Shown here piece after piece: positions 7,768 to 16,489 of a stretch of 64,000 nt of DNA. The stretch is from the NCBI RefSeq assembly GCF_028823635.1, contig NZ_JAPEHU010000003.1, forward strand, positions 310,001 to 374,000, written 5' to 3'. The DNA is from Demequina sp. B12. Its GTDB lineage: Bacteria > Actinomycetota > Actinomycetes > Actinomycetales > Demequinaceae. A program made the translations under genes and the position numbers. The notes beneath the pieces are model-generated. The model did no database searches, was not told the DNA's origin, and was given only the letters and a program-made list of their open reading frames with translations. How positions within the stretch are numbered: the first letter of the stretch is position 1; every line of letters begins with the position of its first letter.

Positions 7768-8489
7768 GCATTGTGAGCGACGCCTGGGACTACGTCACCA
7801 CCGCAGAGAACTGGACCGGCCAGAACGGCCTCACCTCCCCCACGTTCGATGGCGGCTGGCGGTTCTCGCAAGACTCCATCCTCGCGCTGGGGCTGGAACA
7901 CCTGTGGTTGTCCTTCGCCTCCGTGACCCTCGCCATCATGGTCGCTCTCCCGCTCGGCATCTTCCTGGGCCATGTCCGCAAGGGCGCCACCGCAACAGTG
8001 ATCCTCTCCAACGTCAGCCGCGCCATGCCCACGCTTGCGCTGCTCACCCTCTTCGCCGCATCGGCCATTGGGGTGGGAAATCAGGCCGTGATTCTCGCGG
8101 CGGCGATCTTCGCCTTCCCGCCAATCCTGACGAACGCGTTCACCGGCATGGCAGGTGTCGACCCGGACATTCGCGACGCAGCGCTCGGTCAAGGTTTCAC
8201 CCGCCGCCAGGTAGCGCTCAAGGTCGAGTTGCCTCTCGCCATCCCCCTCATTGCCGCCGGCCTCCGCACCGCCACCGTGCAAACCGTCGCCACCGTGCCA
8301 CTTGCCGCGCTGGTGGCTGGAGGCGGACTCGGAGTGATCATCAACAGCGGGCTTGCCCTCCAGAACTACGGCCAGGTGCTCGCTGGCGCGGTCATCGTCG
8401 CAGTCCTGTCGCTCGTGATCGATGCCGTCATGGCTGCCATGCAACGCGCCGCCACCCCTGCACCGTTGCGGGAGGCGGTCGCCGCCTAG
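7764..8489 (+). CDS. osmolyte ABC transporter permease (OpuCD-like)
   Basis: Started at the ATG at 7764, which overlaps the upstream stop and gives 241 residues. It has about six membrane spans and a typical EAA loop (DIRDAALGQGFTRRQVALKVELPLAIPLIAAGLR). A 40-residue N-terminal stretch (TTAENWTGQNGLTSPTFDGGW) precedes the first span. It pairs with the preceding permease as a heterodimer. The binding protein starts 110 bp downstream. Confidence 0.9.
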   Translation: MSIVSDAWDYVTTAENWTGQNGLTSPTFDGGWRFSQDSILALGLEHLWLSFASVTLAIMVALPLGIFLGHVRKGATATVILSNVSRAMPTLALLTLFAASAIGVGNQAVILAAAIFAFPPILTNAFTGMAGVDPDIRDAALGQGFTRRQVALKVELPLAIPLIAAGLRTATVQTVATVPLAALVAGGGLGVIINSGLALQNYGQVLAGAVIVAVLSLVIDAVMAAMQRAATPAPLREAVAA

Positions 8490-8599
8490 CTTTCCTGTGC
8501 GTATCCACGCCGGCCCGCCTAGCCTGGAGAAGAACACGGGAACAACCTGGGCACCTTCACGGTTGCCCACCACGACCGATCCCCACACGAGGAGCACTG

Positions 8600-9619
8600 A
8601 TGCACACCCGTACGATCCCTCTGGCCGCAGTCGCGGCACTGTCACTCGTAGTCGCAGGATGTTCGTCGGACGGCGATGCCGACCCCGTCGACGACACCAC
8701 CTCAGGCGCCTCCACCTCTGACGCGACTACCGATGCAGCCGCGGCGGAGTGCTTGCCCGTCCCCGGTGACCAACTCGTGGTCCTTGATGACGATCAGATG
8801 CTGCAAAACAGCGACAACATCATTCCGGCGCTCAACACTGAGTCCTCGACCGACCACATCCTCGAGGTGCTCACACTGGTGCAGGACGCACTCGACACCC
8901 CCACCTTGATCGAGCTCAACAAGGCCGTCGACATCGACCGTCAGACGTCCGGCGACGTTGCCGAGCAATGGGTGGCCGACGCCGGACTGACGATTCCTGA
9001 ATCAGACGACGGCGGGTCGCTCACGATCGGTGCCGCAAACTTCTCCGAGAACATCACGCTCGCGGAGATCTACGCCGACGTCCTCGACGAAGCCGGCTAC
9101 GACACCGAGGTGCGGGAGATCGGCAGCCGCGAAACCTACTTGCCGGCGCTGATCAACGGCGACATCGACATCGTCCCCGAATACGCCGCCACCTTCACGG
9201 AGTACCTCAACCTGGCGATCAACGGTGCCGATGCCGCACCGGTCGCGTCCGGAGACATCGCACAGACCGTCGCGGCGCTTGAACCTCTCGCTCAGGAGCA
9301 GGGCATTGCGATCGGCACGGCGGCCGATGCGCAGGATCAGAACGCCTTCGCCGTCACCACGGCGTTTGCTCAGGAGTATGAAGTGTCGACGTTGAGCGAC
9401 CTCGCCGAGTCCTGCTCCGGCATTGTCCTGGGTGGACCTCCGGAGTGCCCCGAGCGCCCGTTCTGCCAGGTGGGCCTGGAAGACACCTATGGCATTGAGG
9501 TGAACCAGTTCCTGTCGCTGGATGCTGGTGGCCCCCTGACCAAGAACGCCATCACCAATGGCGACATTGCGGTGGGCCTGGTGTTCTCCTCGGACGGCGC
9601 ACTCGCCCCCACCGAGTAA
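8600..9619 (+). CDS. osmolyte-binding lipoprotein with apparent circular permutation (OpuCC/ProX family)
   Basis: 339 residues, lipobox VAGC with Cys21, GAGGAG-like ribosome site before the ATG. After a Thr/Asp/Ala-rich linker, residues about 57-131 (from QLVVLDDDQMLQNSDNIIP through VDIDRQTSGDVAEQWVADAGLT) match what is normally the C-terminal end of OpuCC-type proteins, where LKVLEDD... and VDG...DPAEVAKEFL are the last blocks. The normal N-terminal block (LTIGAANFSENITLAEIYAD, then GDIDIVPEYAATFTEYL) starts only at residue 140. The protein ends at IAVGLVFSSDGALAPTE, exactly where the moved block would follow. All parts of the fold are present in rotated order. It should deliver a betaine- or choline-like solute to the adjacent permeases. 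Confidence 0.88.
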   Translation: MHTRTIPLAAVAALSLVVAGCSSDGDADPVDDTTSGASTSDATTDAAAAECLPVPGDQLVVLDDDQMLQNSDNIIPALNTESSTDHILEVLTLVQDALDTPTLIELNKAVDIDRQTSGDVAEQWVADAGLTIPESDDGGSLTIGAANFSENITLAEIYADVLDEAGYDTEVREIGSRETYLPALINGDIDIVPEYAATFTEYLNLAINGADAAPVASGDIAQTVAALEPLAQEQGIAIGTAADAQDQNAFAVTTAFAQEYEVSTLSDLAESCSGIVLGGPPECPERPFCQVGLEDTYGIEVNQFLSLDAGGPLTKNAITNGDIAVGLVFSSDGALAPTE

Positions 9620-9635
9620 CTGCCTGTGAAGCGGG

Positions 9636-9675
9636 CGGAAGGCCAGTCTCCGGTTGCTCGGTGGCTGGCCTTCCG
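9636..9675 (+). terminator. terminator of the osmolyte transporter operon
   Basis: CGGAAGGCCAG (9636-9646) and CTGGCCTTCCG (9665-9675) are exact 11-bp arms, 17 bases after the stop of the binding protein. Confidence 0.75.
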
Positions 9676-9702
9676 CATGTCCGGAGCATGATGCGGAGTC
9701 CG

Positions 9703-9708
9703 TACGAT
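9703..9708 (+). promoter_or_regulatory. -10 box TACGAT deciding a GTG start
   Basis: TACGAT, six bases (GCTGGG), then GTG at 9715. This leaderless layout is the reason the phosphotransferase-like gene is started at the GTG and not at upstream in-frame ATGs. Confidence 0.5.
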
Positions 9709-9714
9709 GCTGGG

Positions 9715-10479
9715 GTGGAGTTCAACGACGCACCAGAAGTTCTCGCAGGCGGCAACATGGGCACGGTGACCCGGCACGGAGCCACGGTGGAGCGACCGGC
9801 AGGAGCGTGGACTCCCGCCGTTCACGGCCTGTTGCGACATCTGGAGCGCCAAGGGGTCGCGGGCGTCCCACGAGCGGTCGCGATGAGCGCGGACGGCACT
9901 CGGGAGACAGTGACGTTCGTGGAGGGCACCGTCCCCGACTGGCCGATTCCCGCCTATGTGTGGTCCCGGGCTTCGCTAGAGGGCGCGGCACAGTTGTTGC
10001 GGCAGCTTCACGATGCCACCACCGGCGCCGACTTCTCTGGACCCTGGCGCTCCGCAACGCGCTCCCCCGCTGAAGTGGTGTGCCACCACGACTTTGCGCC
10101 CTACAACCTGGTGTGGAACGACGGACTGCCTACAGGGGCCATCGACTGGGACTTCGCTGCGCCAGGGCCACGTCTGTGGGACGTGGCATACCTGGCGTAC
10201 CGCTTGGTGCCGCTCACGAGCGAACAGGTCGGGGACGGATTCACTGTGGGTGAGCGTCGTACTCGTCTGCGCGAACTGATGGACGCCTATGGCTGCGAGG
10301 AAAGCGTCGATGCGCTCGTGACAGTGCTCGTCGCGCGGCTACGGGCGCTAGCGAACTTGTCGGAGCAGATGGCGACGGAGCTGGATAATCCTGAGTTGCG
10401 CAATCATGCAGCGCTCTACCGGGCCGATGCCGCGGTCCTGGAGGCCGGGAACATTCCGATGCCTGCGCCGTCGCATTGA
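9715..10479 (+). CDS. phosphotransferase-family protein (aminoglycoside phosphotransferase / choline-kinase fold)
   Basis: 254 residues with the APH core: Brenner-type catalytic loop VCHHDFAPYNLVWNDG (about residues 120-135) followed by the metal-binding GAIDWDFAAPGPRLWDVAYLAYR (Asp in IDWD). The N-terminal nucleotide-binding lobe is short. Such proteins phosphorylate small alcohols, sugars or antibiotics, and the substrate cannot be told from sequence. It follows the osmolyte operon but has its own promoter and lies beyond that operon's terminator. Resistance should not be assumed, as many chromosomal relatives are metabolic kinases. Confidence 0.82.
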   Translation: MEFNDAPEVLAGGNMGTVTRHGATVERPAGAWTPAVHGLLRHLERQGVAGVPRAVAMSADGTRETVTFVEGTVPDWPIPAYVWSRASLEGAAQLLRQLHDATTGADFSGPWRSATRSPAEVVCHHDFAPYNLVWNDGLPTGAIDWDFAAPGPRLWDVAYLAYRLVPLTSEQVGDGFTVGERRTRLRELMDAYGCEESVDALVTVLVARLRALANLSEQMATELDNPELRNHAALYRADAAVLEAGNIPMPAPSH

Positions 10480-10502
10480 CTGTGAGCAGTCCCCTGACAT
10501 GC

Positions 10503-10534
10503 AGAAAGGGCCTCTCCGAAGAGAGGCCCTTTCT
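10503..10534. terminator. bidirectional terminator
   Basis: AGAAAGGGCCTCTC (10503-10516) and its exact complement (10521-10534) around loop CGAA, between the phosphotransferase-like gene (+) and tRNA-Lys (-). A-rich and T-rich ends suit termination in both directions. Confidence 0.85.
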
Positions 10535-10538
10535 GGGG

Positions 10539-10614
<76 letters not shown>

Positions 10615-10692
10615 TTAGCACCGTACGTCCGGTGCGAGAGACAACTTTAGCAGGAAGTTGGCGAACATAAAAATCCACTGCCGGACGCGGGA

Positions 10693-13600
10693 CTACCTCA
10701 ACTTCTTGACCTTCTCGTAGGTCGCCGCCAAGGCGATCATGACCGCTCCCACTGCAGCGAAAGCGAGCCATCGTGGCACCAGCCCGTCGCTGGCAGCGGC
10801 TTGAGTGAGGGCGAGGCCGACGGCAGTGATCGCCGCGGCGGCGATGGGGGCACGCCACGCCATGGCCACTCCCACGGCAGCCAAGACCGCAACCGCGAAC
10901 GTCAGCCACAGCACCCGGCCCATGTGGACGGGGTCAACGACGAGCGCCACAAGCGACGGCCCCAAGACAAGCGCAAGGCCGGGCCACAACGCGTGCAGCG
11001 AGGGCGTGCTGGGGTTCTTGAGCAGATGAAGCACACCCATGGTGATCGCGATGGCAGCGGGGATGGCCGAGTATGCCTCGACCACGGTGACTCCCAGATC
11101 CGCAAAGATCCCGACTTCGCCTGCCACGAGCGCACTCAGCGCGAACCAGGTCGCGGCCCGCACGCCAGCCAGACGCAGTGCCCACCAGGCCGCGGCGGCC
11201 ACCAGCAGAGTCACACCGGCACCCCAGAGACTCCCCGCTGAGGCCGGTGCTGCAACAGTCACACCAGCCACCACAGCAACTGCTGCAGAGGCACCGGGAT
11301 CGACTCGTCTGAAGATGGGCGGGAGCACCAGCGCCGCTGCCACGGTCGCAGCGAGCACCGACGCCGCTTCCGAGGGCGCTCCCCCGGCAACAACCGCGAA
11401 GCCAGCGGCGATCGCCGATACCACAGCGCCGGCAGCAAGCAGTCCTGCCTTGCCCTGCCGGGCCGTCGTGAGCGCCACCGCGACCGCAAGTGAACCGGTC
11501 ACCCCCAGAATGCTGGCCCACGCCACCAGGGAGTCAAAGGCCCAGATGCCACTCGCCAGGGCCAATGCGAGCCCCCACGCACGGGAATACGACGACGCCC
11601 CGCGCGAAACTCCTGCGGCGGCCGGCGCCATGCGCAGCATCGTGAGCACCACCAGTGACGTTGCCGCGGTGACCAGCACCACGATCCATGCCGCAGGCAC
11701 TGGCAGCGCCACTGATGCGAGCAACACCGATGCCGAGGTCACAGCCGACCGAACTCCGGCACTGACGGGCACGCTCCACACGGTGAGGCCTGCGGCGAGC
11801 GCTCCCACCGCAATCCAGGCTGGCCCGGCAGGGGCCACCTGGATCACACGTTCGAGCCCAGCGACGCCCGCTGCGACAGCTACCGCCCCGGTCACGGCGT
11901 ATCCCGGCGCTAGGCCGCACAAAAGTGGAAGCCGTAGCGCGGGAGTCACGGCCAGGCGAGCCCAGGAAAGGCAGGCAGTGGCGAGCGCGACGCTGACACC
12001 CACGGTCTCCACGGGTGCCCCCACTGCCCAGGCAATGGCGCCCACCAGCCCTGTCAGAAGAAAGGCGAGCGGACCGACCGTCACCCGGGAAACCCACATC
12101 GCTGCCACGGCCAGGGCCCCCATCGCCACCACCACGAGCGCGGCGGCCACGGGCCAGGCGGCATTGGCGTTCGCGGCGTCCCGCAATACGAGCACCGCGG
12201 AGCCCGTGATCAACACCGTTCCGGCAATCCACACTCCGCGCCGGGCCGCCGCGGTGCGCGCGACCGCCAACGCAGCCCACGACGCAATGCTGAGAGCAAC
12301 AGCCGCCACCAGCACGATCTCCCGGGAATCGACGGGCACGCTCACAGCGATCGCACCCGCCAGCGGCACGACCGCCATGGCAAGAGTCACGGGATAGCCT
12401 GCCCGGCGCCGCAGCGCATCGGCCCACGGACGGATCGCTGCGGCACGGCCCACGACGAACTCGACGAGACCAGCCGTCGCGACCATAAGCGAGGCGAACA
12501 CAAACGTCGAAGCCGGCCAATCGGCGACGGACGTGCTGAGGAACGAGTCGGGACTCACCACTCGTTCGACCGCGACACCCGCAAGCACCAACCCGCCGAA
12601 TGCACTAGCAAGGACGGCCGGTGTGGCACCACTGGCGACGCTGACAAAAGTGGGCTTCCGGGTGGGAGCCGCGACTGCGAGCGCCACCAGCCCCACCACA
12701 CCCCCTACAGTCAGCCCCGTAACCCAGGAGTCCAGCCAGTATCCGGTGACGGCGGCCGCTGTCGCAGAGCTGAGGAACACGAGGCAACCCGCAACGGTCG
12801 GCACGGATAGCCGCATGCCCAAGGCAAGCACCACCACTGCCGCACCTGCCACGAGCGCACCGGCAGCGACATCACCCATCACGACCGTGGAGACACCGGC
12901 GATTCCGCTGATCGTCGCTGTCGCCACGGCTCCGATGCCCAGCGTCCAACGCGCCGCCCGCAGACGCCACACCACCATCACGGCCACCATCAGGCCGGCC
13001 GCCACCAACGCGGCCAAGCACGCCACCATCGTCTCAACAGAGGGGGCCACTCCCCCGAGCCAACGCTCCCTCATCACGTCTGCAGCGGACACGCACGCAA
13101 GGACCACACCTAGGACGGTCAACGCCGCTCCGGAAGCACCCACGGGAGTACGGACACGCCGAGGAACCTTGGCGAGCACCACGCGCAGGCCTGCGGCAAA
13201 GAGTAGGAGCGCTACCCCGGTCCAGGGAGCATCGAATCCCCGCCCGGCAGTGGAGGGACTGGCCCCGAAGTCCAGCAGTCCGAACCCGACAATCCCGAGC
13301 GGAACGACGTACCACACGACAGCGCCCTGCATCAGTGCGCTGCTGGTCTGGGGAGACGCCACGGCGGCGATCACTGCGGTCGCGAGCACGCCACAGGCCA
13401 GAGCCATCACCGCCATCACGGCAGTGCTCGCCCCAGCGGCCACCCCCACAGCCCCGATCCACAACGGCAACACGAACCCCAGAGCGATCCATGGCATGCG
13501 AGCCCAATGCCGCCCCAGCCCCACCAAGGCAAGCAACGGGGCTGCCGCCGCGCCGACAGTCCACCAGGCGCTGCCGCTCGCGTCACTCACCACCGCTACC

Positions 13601-14538
13601 GAGGCGAGCACGCCAACGGCCGCAATGGTCACCGCGCTCACGCGGATCACGCGCCGAGTCCAACGCGTTGGCCACGTGTCATGAGTGGGACCGATGACCA
13701 GGGCCGCCGCCGCAGCGGTGAAGGACGCAGCCGCGAAGCCTTCGATGAACTCGGCTCGAGCGGCCGCTACCGCCCACAGGCCCGCCACACCCAAGGACAG
13801 GGCTGACACTTCTGCGACCCACGGGACCGACAGGCGGCGCAGCACGGCAGCACACAGGCAGGCGACCACGAGGGCGACAGCCCCCGTGAAGGCGCCCAAG
13901 GCATCGGCTGCACGTTCAATGGCCACCACGCCGACTGCGGGGAACGCCATCGCGACCACCCCTACCGCTCCTGCCGTGATGGGCAGGCCGATGCGGGTGA
14001 GCCATACCGCCAGCGCGGCAATTCCGGCCGCCAGGGCGACGATCGTGGCCACCTGTACGACGGTCCCGAGCGTCCCCCAACTCACCGCCACGAACACGAT
14101 CGCGGAGGCGATCAACAAGGCCGCACCGCCGATGCCCAACAGCGCGGGAGGTGTCAGGCGCCTCAGCACCGTCAGCTCTGATGGCGGAGCGGCGACGCCC
14201 ACGGCATCGCCGGCCGGCGCGGGTGCCTGCGCTGACACCCGAGCCGCGTCCGCAGACACAGCGGGCGCTGCGGGTGCCGCCGGTCCCGCGGGTGCCGCCG
14301 GCCCTGTGGGCGCTGCGGGCACCGCCATGGCCGCCTCCACTGCCGTGCGGGCGGTGCTGCGGTACGTCAGCCACTGTTCGCGACGGGCGTGCGCGTCCGC
14401 GATGTGCGCATCGCATTGGGCGATGGCGGCATCGGCGTTCTCCAGTGCCGCGTACTCACTGCTGTGGCGGTCGACGTTGCAATGTCCACACCAGCGAGCC
14501 GCTCCCGGTTGTGCTCCACAAAAAGCACAGATGACCAT
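10693..14538 (-). CDS. giant polytopic membrane protein, SCO7613 C-terminal-domain type
   Basis: 1281 residues. The N-terminus is a zinc-ribbon-like knuckle: CxxC at residues 4-7 and CxxC at 17-20. A charged helix of about 40 residues and an Ala/Pro-rich linker (about 74-115) follow. The rest is an almost unbroken series of Ala/Val/Leu-rich hydrophobic segments, about thirty or more by eye, separated by very short loops. This layout matches the large actinobacterial membrane proteins annotated by the SCO7613 C-terminal domain, whose function is unknown. No enzymatic motif was found. It is probably monocistronic, between tRNA-Lys and the divergent bcp gene. A GGGGGAG purine tract precedes the ATG. 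Confidence 0.8.
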   Translation of the reverse strand: MVICAFCGAQPGAARWCGHCNVDRHSSEYAALENADAAIAQCDAHIADAHARREQWLTYRSTARTAVEAAMAVPAAPTGPAAPAGPAAPAAPAVSADAARVSAQAPAPAGDAVGVAAPPSELTVLRRLTPPALLGIGGAALLIASAIVFVAVSWGTLGTVVQVATIVALAAGIAALAVWLTRIGLPITAGAVGVVAMAFPAVGVVAIERAADALGAFTGAVALVVACLCAAVLRRLSVPWVAEVSALSLGVAGLWAVAAARAEFIEGFAAASFTAAAAALVIGPTHDTWPTRWTRRVIRVSAVTIAAVGVLASVAVVSDASGSAWWTVGAAAAPLLALVGLGRHWARMPWIALGFVLPLWIGAVGVAAGASTAVMAVMALACGVLATAVIAAVASPQTSSALMQGAVVWYVVPLGIVGFGLLDFGASPSTAGRGFDAPWTGVALLLFAAGLRVVLAKVPRRVRTPVGASGAALTVLGVVLACVSAADVMRERWLGGVAPSVETMVACLAALVAAGLMVAVMVVWRLRAARWTLGIGAVATATISGIAGVSTVVMGDVAAGALVAGAAVVVLALGMRLSVPTVAGCLVFLSSATAAAVTGYWLDSWVTGLTVGGVVGLVALAVAAPTRKPTFVSVASGATPAVLASAFGGLVLAGVAVERVVSPDSFLSTSVADWPASTFVFASLMVATAGLVEFVVGRAAAIRPWADALRRRAGYPVTLAMAVVPLAGAIAVSVPVDSREIVLVAAVALSIASWAALAVARTAAARRGVWIAGTVLITGSAVLVLRDAANANAAWPVAAALVVVAMGALAVAAMWVSRVTVGPLAFLLTGLVGAIAWAVGAPVETVGVSVALATACLSWARLAVTPALRLPLLCGLAPGYAVTGAVAVAAGVAGLERVIQVAPAGPAWIAVGALAAGLTVWSVPVSAGVRSAVTSASVLLASVALPVPAAWIVVLVTAATSLVVLTMLRMAPAAAGVSRGASSYSRAWGLALALASGIWAFDSLVAWASILGVTGSLAVAVALTTARQGKAGLLAAGAVVSAIAAGFAVVAGGAPSEAASVLAATVAAALVLPPIFRRVDPGASAAVAVVAGVTVAAPASAGSLWGAGVTLLVAAAAWWALRLAGVRAATWFALSALVAGEVGIFADLGVTVVEAYSAIPAAIAITMGVLHLLKNPSTPSLHALWPGLALVLGPSLVALVVDPVHMGRVLWLTFAVAVLAAVGVAMAWRAPIAAAAITAVGLALTQAAASDGLVPRWLAFAAVGAVMIALAATYEKVKKLR

Positions 14539-14630
14539 GACTCCCCCTACCTGGCCGCCCTTGCAGCGTCCCTGTGCGGCGACGCTACCAGCGACAACCC
14601 GGCCGCATCAGACCCATGTGGACAACGCGA

Positions 14631-14636
14631 TAGCGT
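14631..14636 (+). promoter_or_regulatory. -10 box TAGCGT, leaderless start of bcp
   Basis: TAGCGT, then GGAGCC, then ATG at 14643: the same TANNNT-N6-ATG layout as orn. Confidence 0.5.
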
Positions 14637-14642
14637 GGAGCC

Positions 14643-15110
14643 ATGAGCGATAACCGTCTTGCAGTGGGCGACACCGCCCCCGACTTCACTGCCACCACGG
14701 ACAACGGCACCTTCACGCTGTCACAGCAGCGTGGCAAGCACGTGATCCTGTACTTCTACCCCGCCGCCATGACCCCCGGCTGCACCACCGAGGCATGCGA
14801 CTTCCGTGACTCCTTGGACGCGCTGCAGGCCGCAGGGTATGAGGTGGTGGGAGTTTCGAAGGACACCCCGGAGAAGCTGGCACAGTTCCGCGACAAGGAA
14901 TCCCTCACCTTCACGCTCGCGTCCGACGAAGACAAGTCGATCCAAGAAACCTACGGCGCGTGGGGCGAGAAGAAGAACTACGGCAAAGTTGTCCAGGGAT
15001 CGATCCGCTCCACCATCGTCATCGACCCCGACGGCAAGGTTGAACTTGCCCTGTACAACGTCAAGGCCACCGGCCACGTGGCACGCGTACGCCGCGAACT
15101 CGGCATCTAA
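14643..15110 (+). CDS. bcp: thioredoxin-dependent peroxiredoxin, Bcp/PrxQ type
   Basis: 155 residues reducing hydrogen and organic peroxides in the cytoplasm with thioredoxin as donor. The peroxidatic Cys47 lies in MTPGCTTEAC and the resolving Cys52 five residues later, the atypical two-Cys PrxQ arrangement. GVSKDTPEKLAQFRDK and the C-terminal VKATGHVARV are family hallmarks. A thioredoxin gene, its likely partner, lies 290 bp downstream on the other strand, beyond tRNA-Leu. Confidence 0.95.
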   Translation: MSDNRLAVGDTAPDFTATTDNGTFTLSQQRGKHVILYFYPAAMTPGCTTEACDFRDSLDALQAAGYEVVGVSKDTPEKLAQFRDKESLTFTLASDEDKSIQETYGAWGEKKNYGKVVQGSIRSTIVIDPDGKVELALYNVKATGHVARVRRELGI

Positions 15111-15116
15111 ACCACC

Positions 15117-15166
15117 CCAGATACGCGGCCGCTGGTCGCAGCACCCCGGTGCGCCGCGTATTCTGG
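15117..15166 (+). terminator. possible terminator after bcp
   Basis: CCAG plus ATACGCGGC (15117-15129) pairs with GCCGCGTAT plus TCTGG (15153-15166) with one bulged base. The loop is 23 nt and no T run follows, so this is weaker than the neighbouring hairpins. Confidence 0.4.
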
Positions 15167-15173
15167 ATGCCGC

Positions 15174-15255
15174 GCGCGAGTGGCGAAATTGGCAGACGCG
15201 CTGGATTTAGGTTCCAGTGTCTTAGGACGTGGGGGTTCAAGTCCCCCCTCGCGCA
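15174..15255 (+). tRNA. tRNA-Leu (TAG)
   Basis: Acceptor arms GCGCGAG (15174-15180) and CTCGCGC (15248-15254), discriminator A, T arm GGGGG/CCCCC, a long variable arm typical of type II tRNAs, and anticodon TAG inside loop TTTAGGT. CCA is not encoded. Confidence 0.94.
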
Positions 15256-15274
15256 CGTACGGCCCCTGGGCCCC

Positions 15275-15328
15275 GAGAGGGACATGGGTATCACTTGAGC
15301 AGTGACACGTGATACCCATGTCCCTCTC
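15275..15328 (+). terminator. terminator of tRNA-Leu
   Basis: Exact 20-bp arms (15275-15294 and 15309-15328; starts GAGAGGGAC, ends GTCCCTCTC) with a 14-nt loop, followed by GTCTTTTCCC. Confidence 0.85.
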
Positions 15329-15340
15329 GTCTTTTCCCAG

Positions 15341-15388
15341 CACAAAGCCCCGGGTACTCGTCCGTCAACGAGTACCCGGGGCTTTGTG
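15341..15388 (-). terminator. terminator of thioredoxin
   Basis: Exact 20-bp arms (15341-15360 and 15369-15388; CACAAAGCCCC... paired with ...GGGGCTTTGTG) with an 8-nt loop, just beyond the thioredoxin stop at 15402. It lies back to back with the tRNA-Leu hairpin. Confidence 0.85.
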
Positions 15389-15401
15389 GTGAGACTGGGT
15401 T

Positions 15402-15764
15402 TTAGCCCTGCTGCTCTGCGAGCTTGGCGCGGACCTCATCCATGTCGAGGTCGGCGACAGCATCAACAACCTGCTGCAGCGACGGTGCGGGCAGTGCGCC
15501 TGCCTGCTGGAAAACCATGATTCCGTCACGGAATGCCATGAGGGTCGGAATGGAAGTCACGCCGAACTGCTGGCCCAGTACGGGCTGGTCCTCAGTGTCG
15601 ACCTTGGCGTGCACCACCTCAGGGTTGGCTTCCGACGAGGCGTCGAACACGGGCGAGAAACGCTTGCACGGTCCGCACCATTCAGCCCAGAAGTCAACGA
15701 GGACAATGCCGTCCTTGGTGACGGTCTCTTCAAAAGTCTCAGTTGTCAGATCCACAGTTGCCAT
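15402..15764 (-). CDS. trxA: thioredoxin
   Basis: 120 residues with active site WCGPC (Cys30, Cys33) and the cis-Pro in TSIPTLMAF. It is a cytoplasmic disulfide reductase, the natural electron donor for the nearby Bcp-type peroxiredoxin. AAGGAAGG lies about 9 bases before the ATG at 15764. The C-terminal 15 residues (DMDEVRAKLAEQQG) extend a little past the minimal fold. No thioredoxin reductase is in the window. Confidence 0.96.
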   Translation of the reverse strand: MATVDLTTETFEETVTKDGIVLVDFWAEWCGPCKRFSPVFDASSEANPEVVHAKVDTEDQPVLGQQFGVTSIPTLMAFRDGIMVFQQAGALPAPSLQQVVDAVADLDMDEVRAKLAEQQG

Positions 15765-15900
15765 GGTGGGGATTCCTTCCTTTTTGCTTCCCCGGATGTC
15801 ACCCCTAACGACGCAAGCGGGGCAGGTATTCCGCGCCCACCCTGCCAGAGCTCGGCGCGCGTTGCTACTTACTCACATGAGAGGGGTGACAATGGGTGTC

Positions 15901-16443
15901 ATGACGGACATGGCGGAGCTGCCCCCCGAACCTTCTGGCTGGTTGAGCGATCGCGAACTCCAGCACGTACGCCGCGAACTTCCGCTGCTGTACGTCAACG
16001 TGGTTCCGGTGCGTTTGGACGCATCGGGCCAGGTAGCGGAGATTGGTTTGCTGTTGCGGGCGGACGATGACGCGATTCACCGCGCGTTGATCGCGGGCCG
16101 TGTGCTCTACCACGAGCGAATCCGCGACGCCCTGATCCGGCACATCGAAAAGGACCTGGGCGGTGTGGCGCTGCCGCGAATCCCTGCGTCGCCAACGCCG
16201 TTTACGGTTGCTGAGTACTTCCCCACCGCGGGCGTGACGCCGTTCCACGACTCGCGCCAGCACGCGGTGGCATTGGCGTATGTGGTGCCCGTTGATGGCG
16301 ACTGCGAGCCGCGTCAAAACGCGCTCGACATTGTGTGGATCACGCCGGAAGAGGCTGCGAGCGAAGAAGTGCTGCGGGATATGACCGGTGGGCAGGACAC
16401 CTTGCTGCGCCAGGCGCTCGCGTTCTGCGGCGTCCTGCCCTAG
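15901..16443 (+). CDS. Nudix-like family protein (DUF4916)
   Basis: About 180 residues when started at the ATG at 15901, which has GACAAT seven bases upstream. In-frame ATGs at 15877 and 15892 are alternatives. The sequence has a Nudix-like start (LLYVNVVPVRLDASGQVAEIGLLLRA) and ALDIVWITPEEAAS near the end. It lacks an intact Nudix box (GX5EX7REUXEEXGU), having instead RVLYHERIRDALIRHIEKDLGG. This is characteristic of the actinobacterial DUF4916 group, which may not hydrolyse nucleotides. It is convergent with rdgB. Function unknown. Confidence 0.8.
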   Translation: MTDMAELPPEPSGWLSDRELQHVRRELPLLYVNVVPVRLDASGQVAEIGLLLRADDDAIHRALIAGRVLYHERIRDALIRHIEKDLGGVALPRIPASPTPFTVAEYFPTAGVTPFHDSRQHAVALAYVVPVDGDCEPRQNALDIVWITPEEAASEEVLRDMTGGQDTLLRQALAFCGVLP

Positions 16444-16451
16444 GCACCGTT

Positions 16452-16478
16452 GCCACGGCATCGCATCGATGCCGTGGC
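16452..16478. terminator. bidirectional terminator between the Nudix-like gene and rdgB
   Basis: GCCACGGCAT (16452-16461) and ATGCCGTGGC (16469-16478) with a 7-nt loop, midway between two convergent stops. Confidence 0.65.
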
Positions 16479-16489
16479 CGGATGAGGCC

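Noticed and set aside
9715-10479. Aminoglycoside resistance gene
   Set aside because: Only the general kinase fold is visible; chromosomal relatives phosphorylate many substrates and nothing points to antibiotics.
10903-14653. Long open frames on the plus strand across the giant membrane-protein gene (up to 452 codons)
   Set aside because: They are antisense shadows of a GC-rich, Ala/Val-rich coding frame; their translations are low-complexity Ala/Thr/Pro/Arg text without motifs or ribosome sites.
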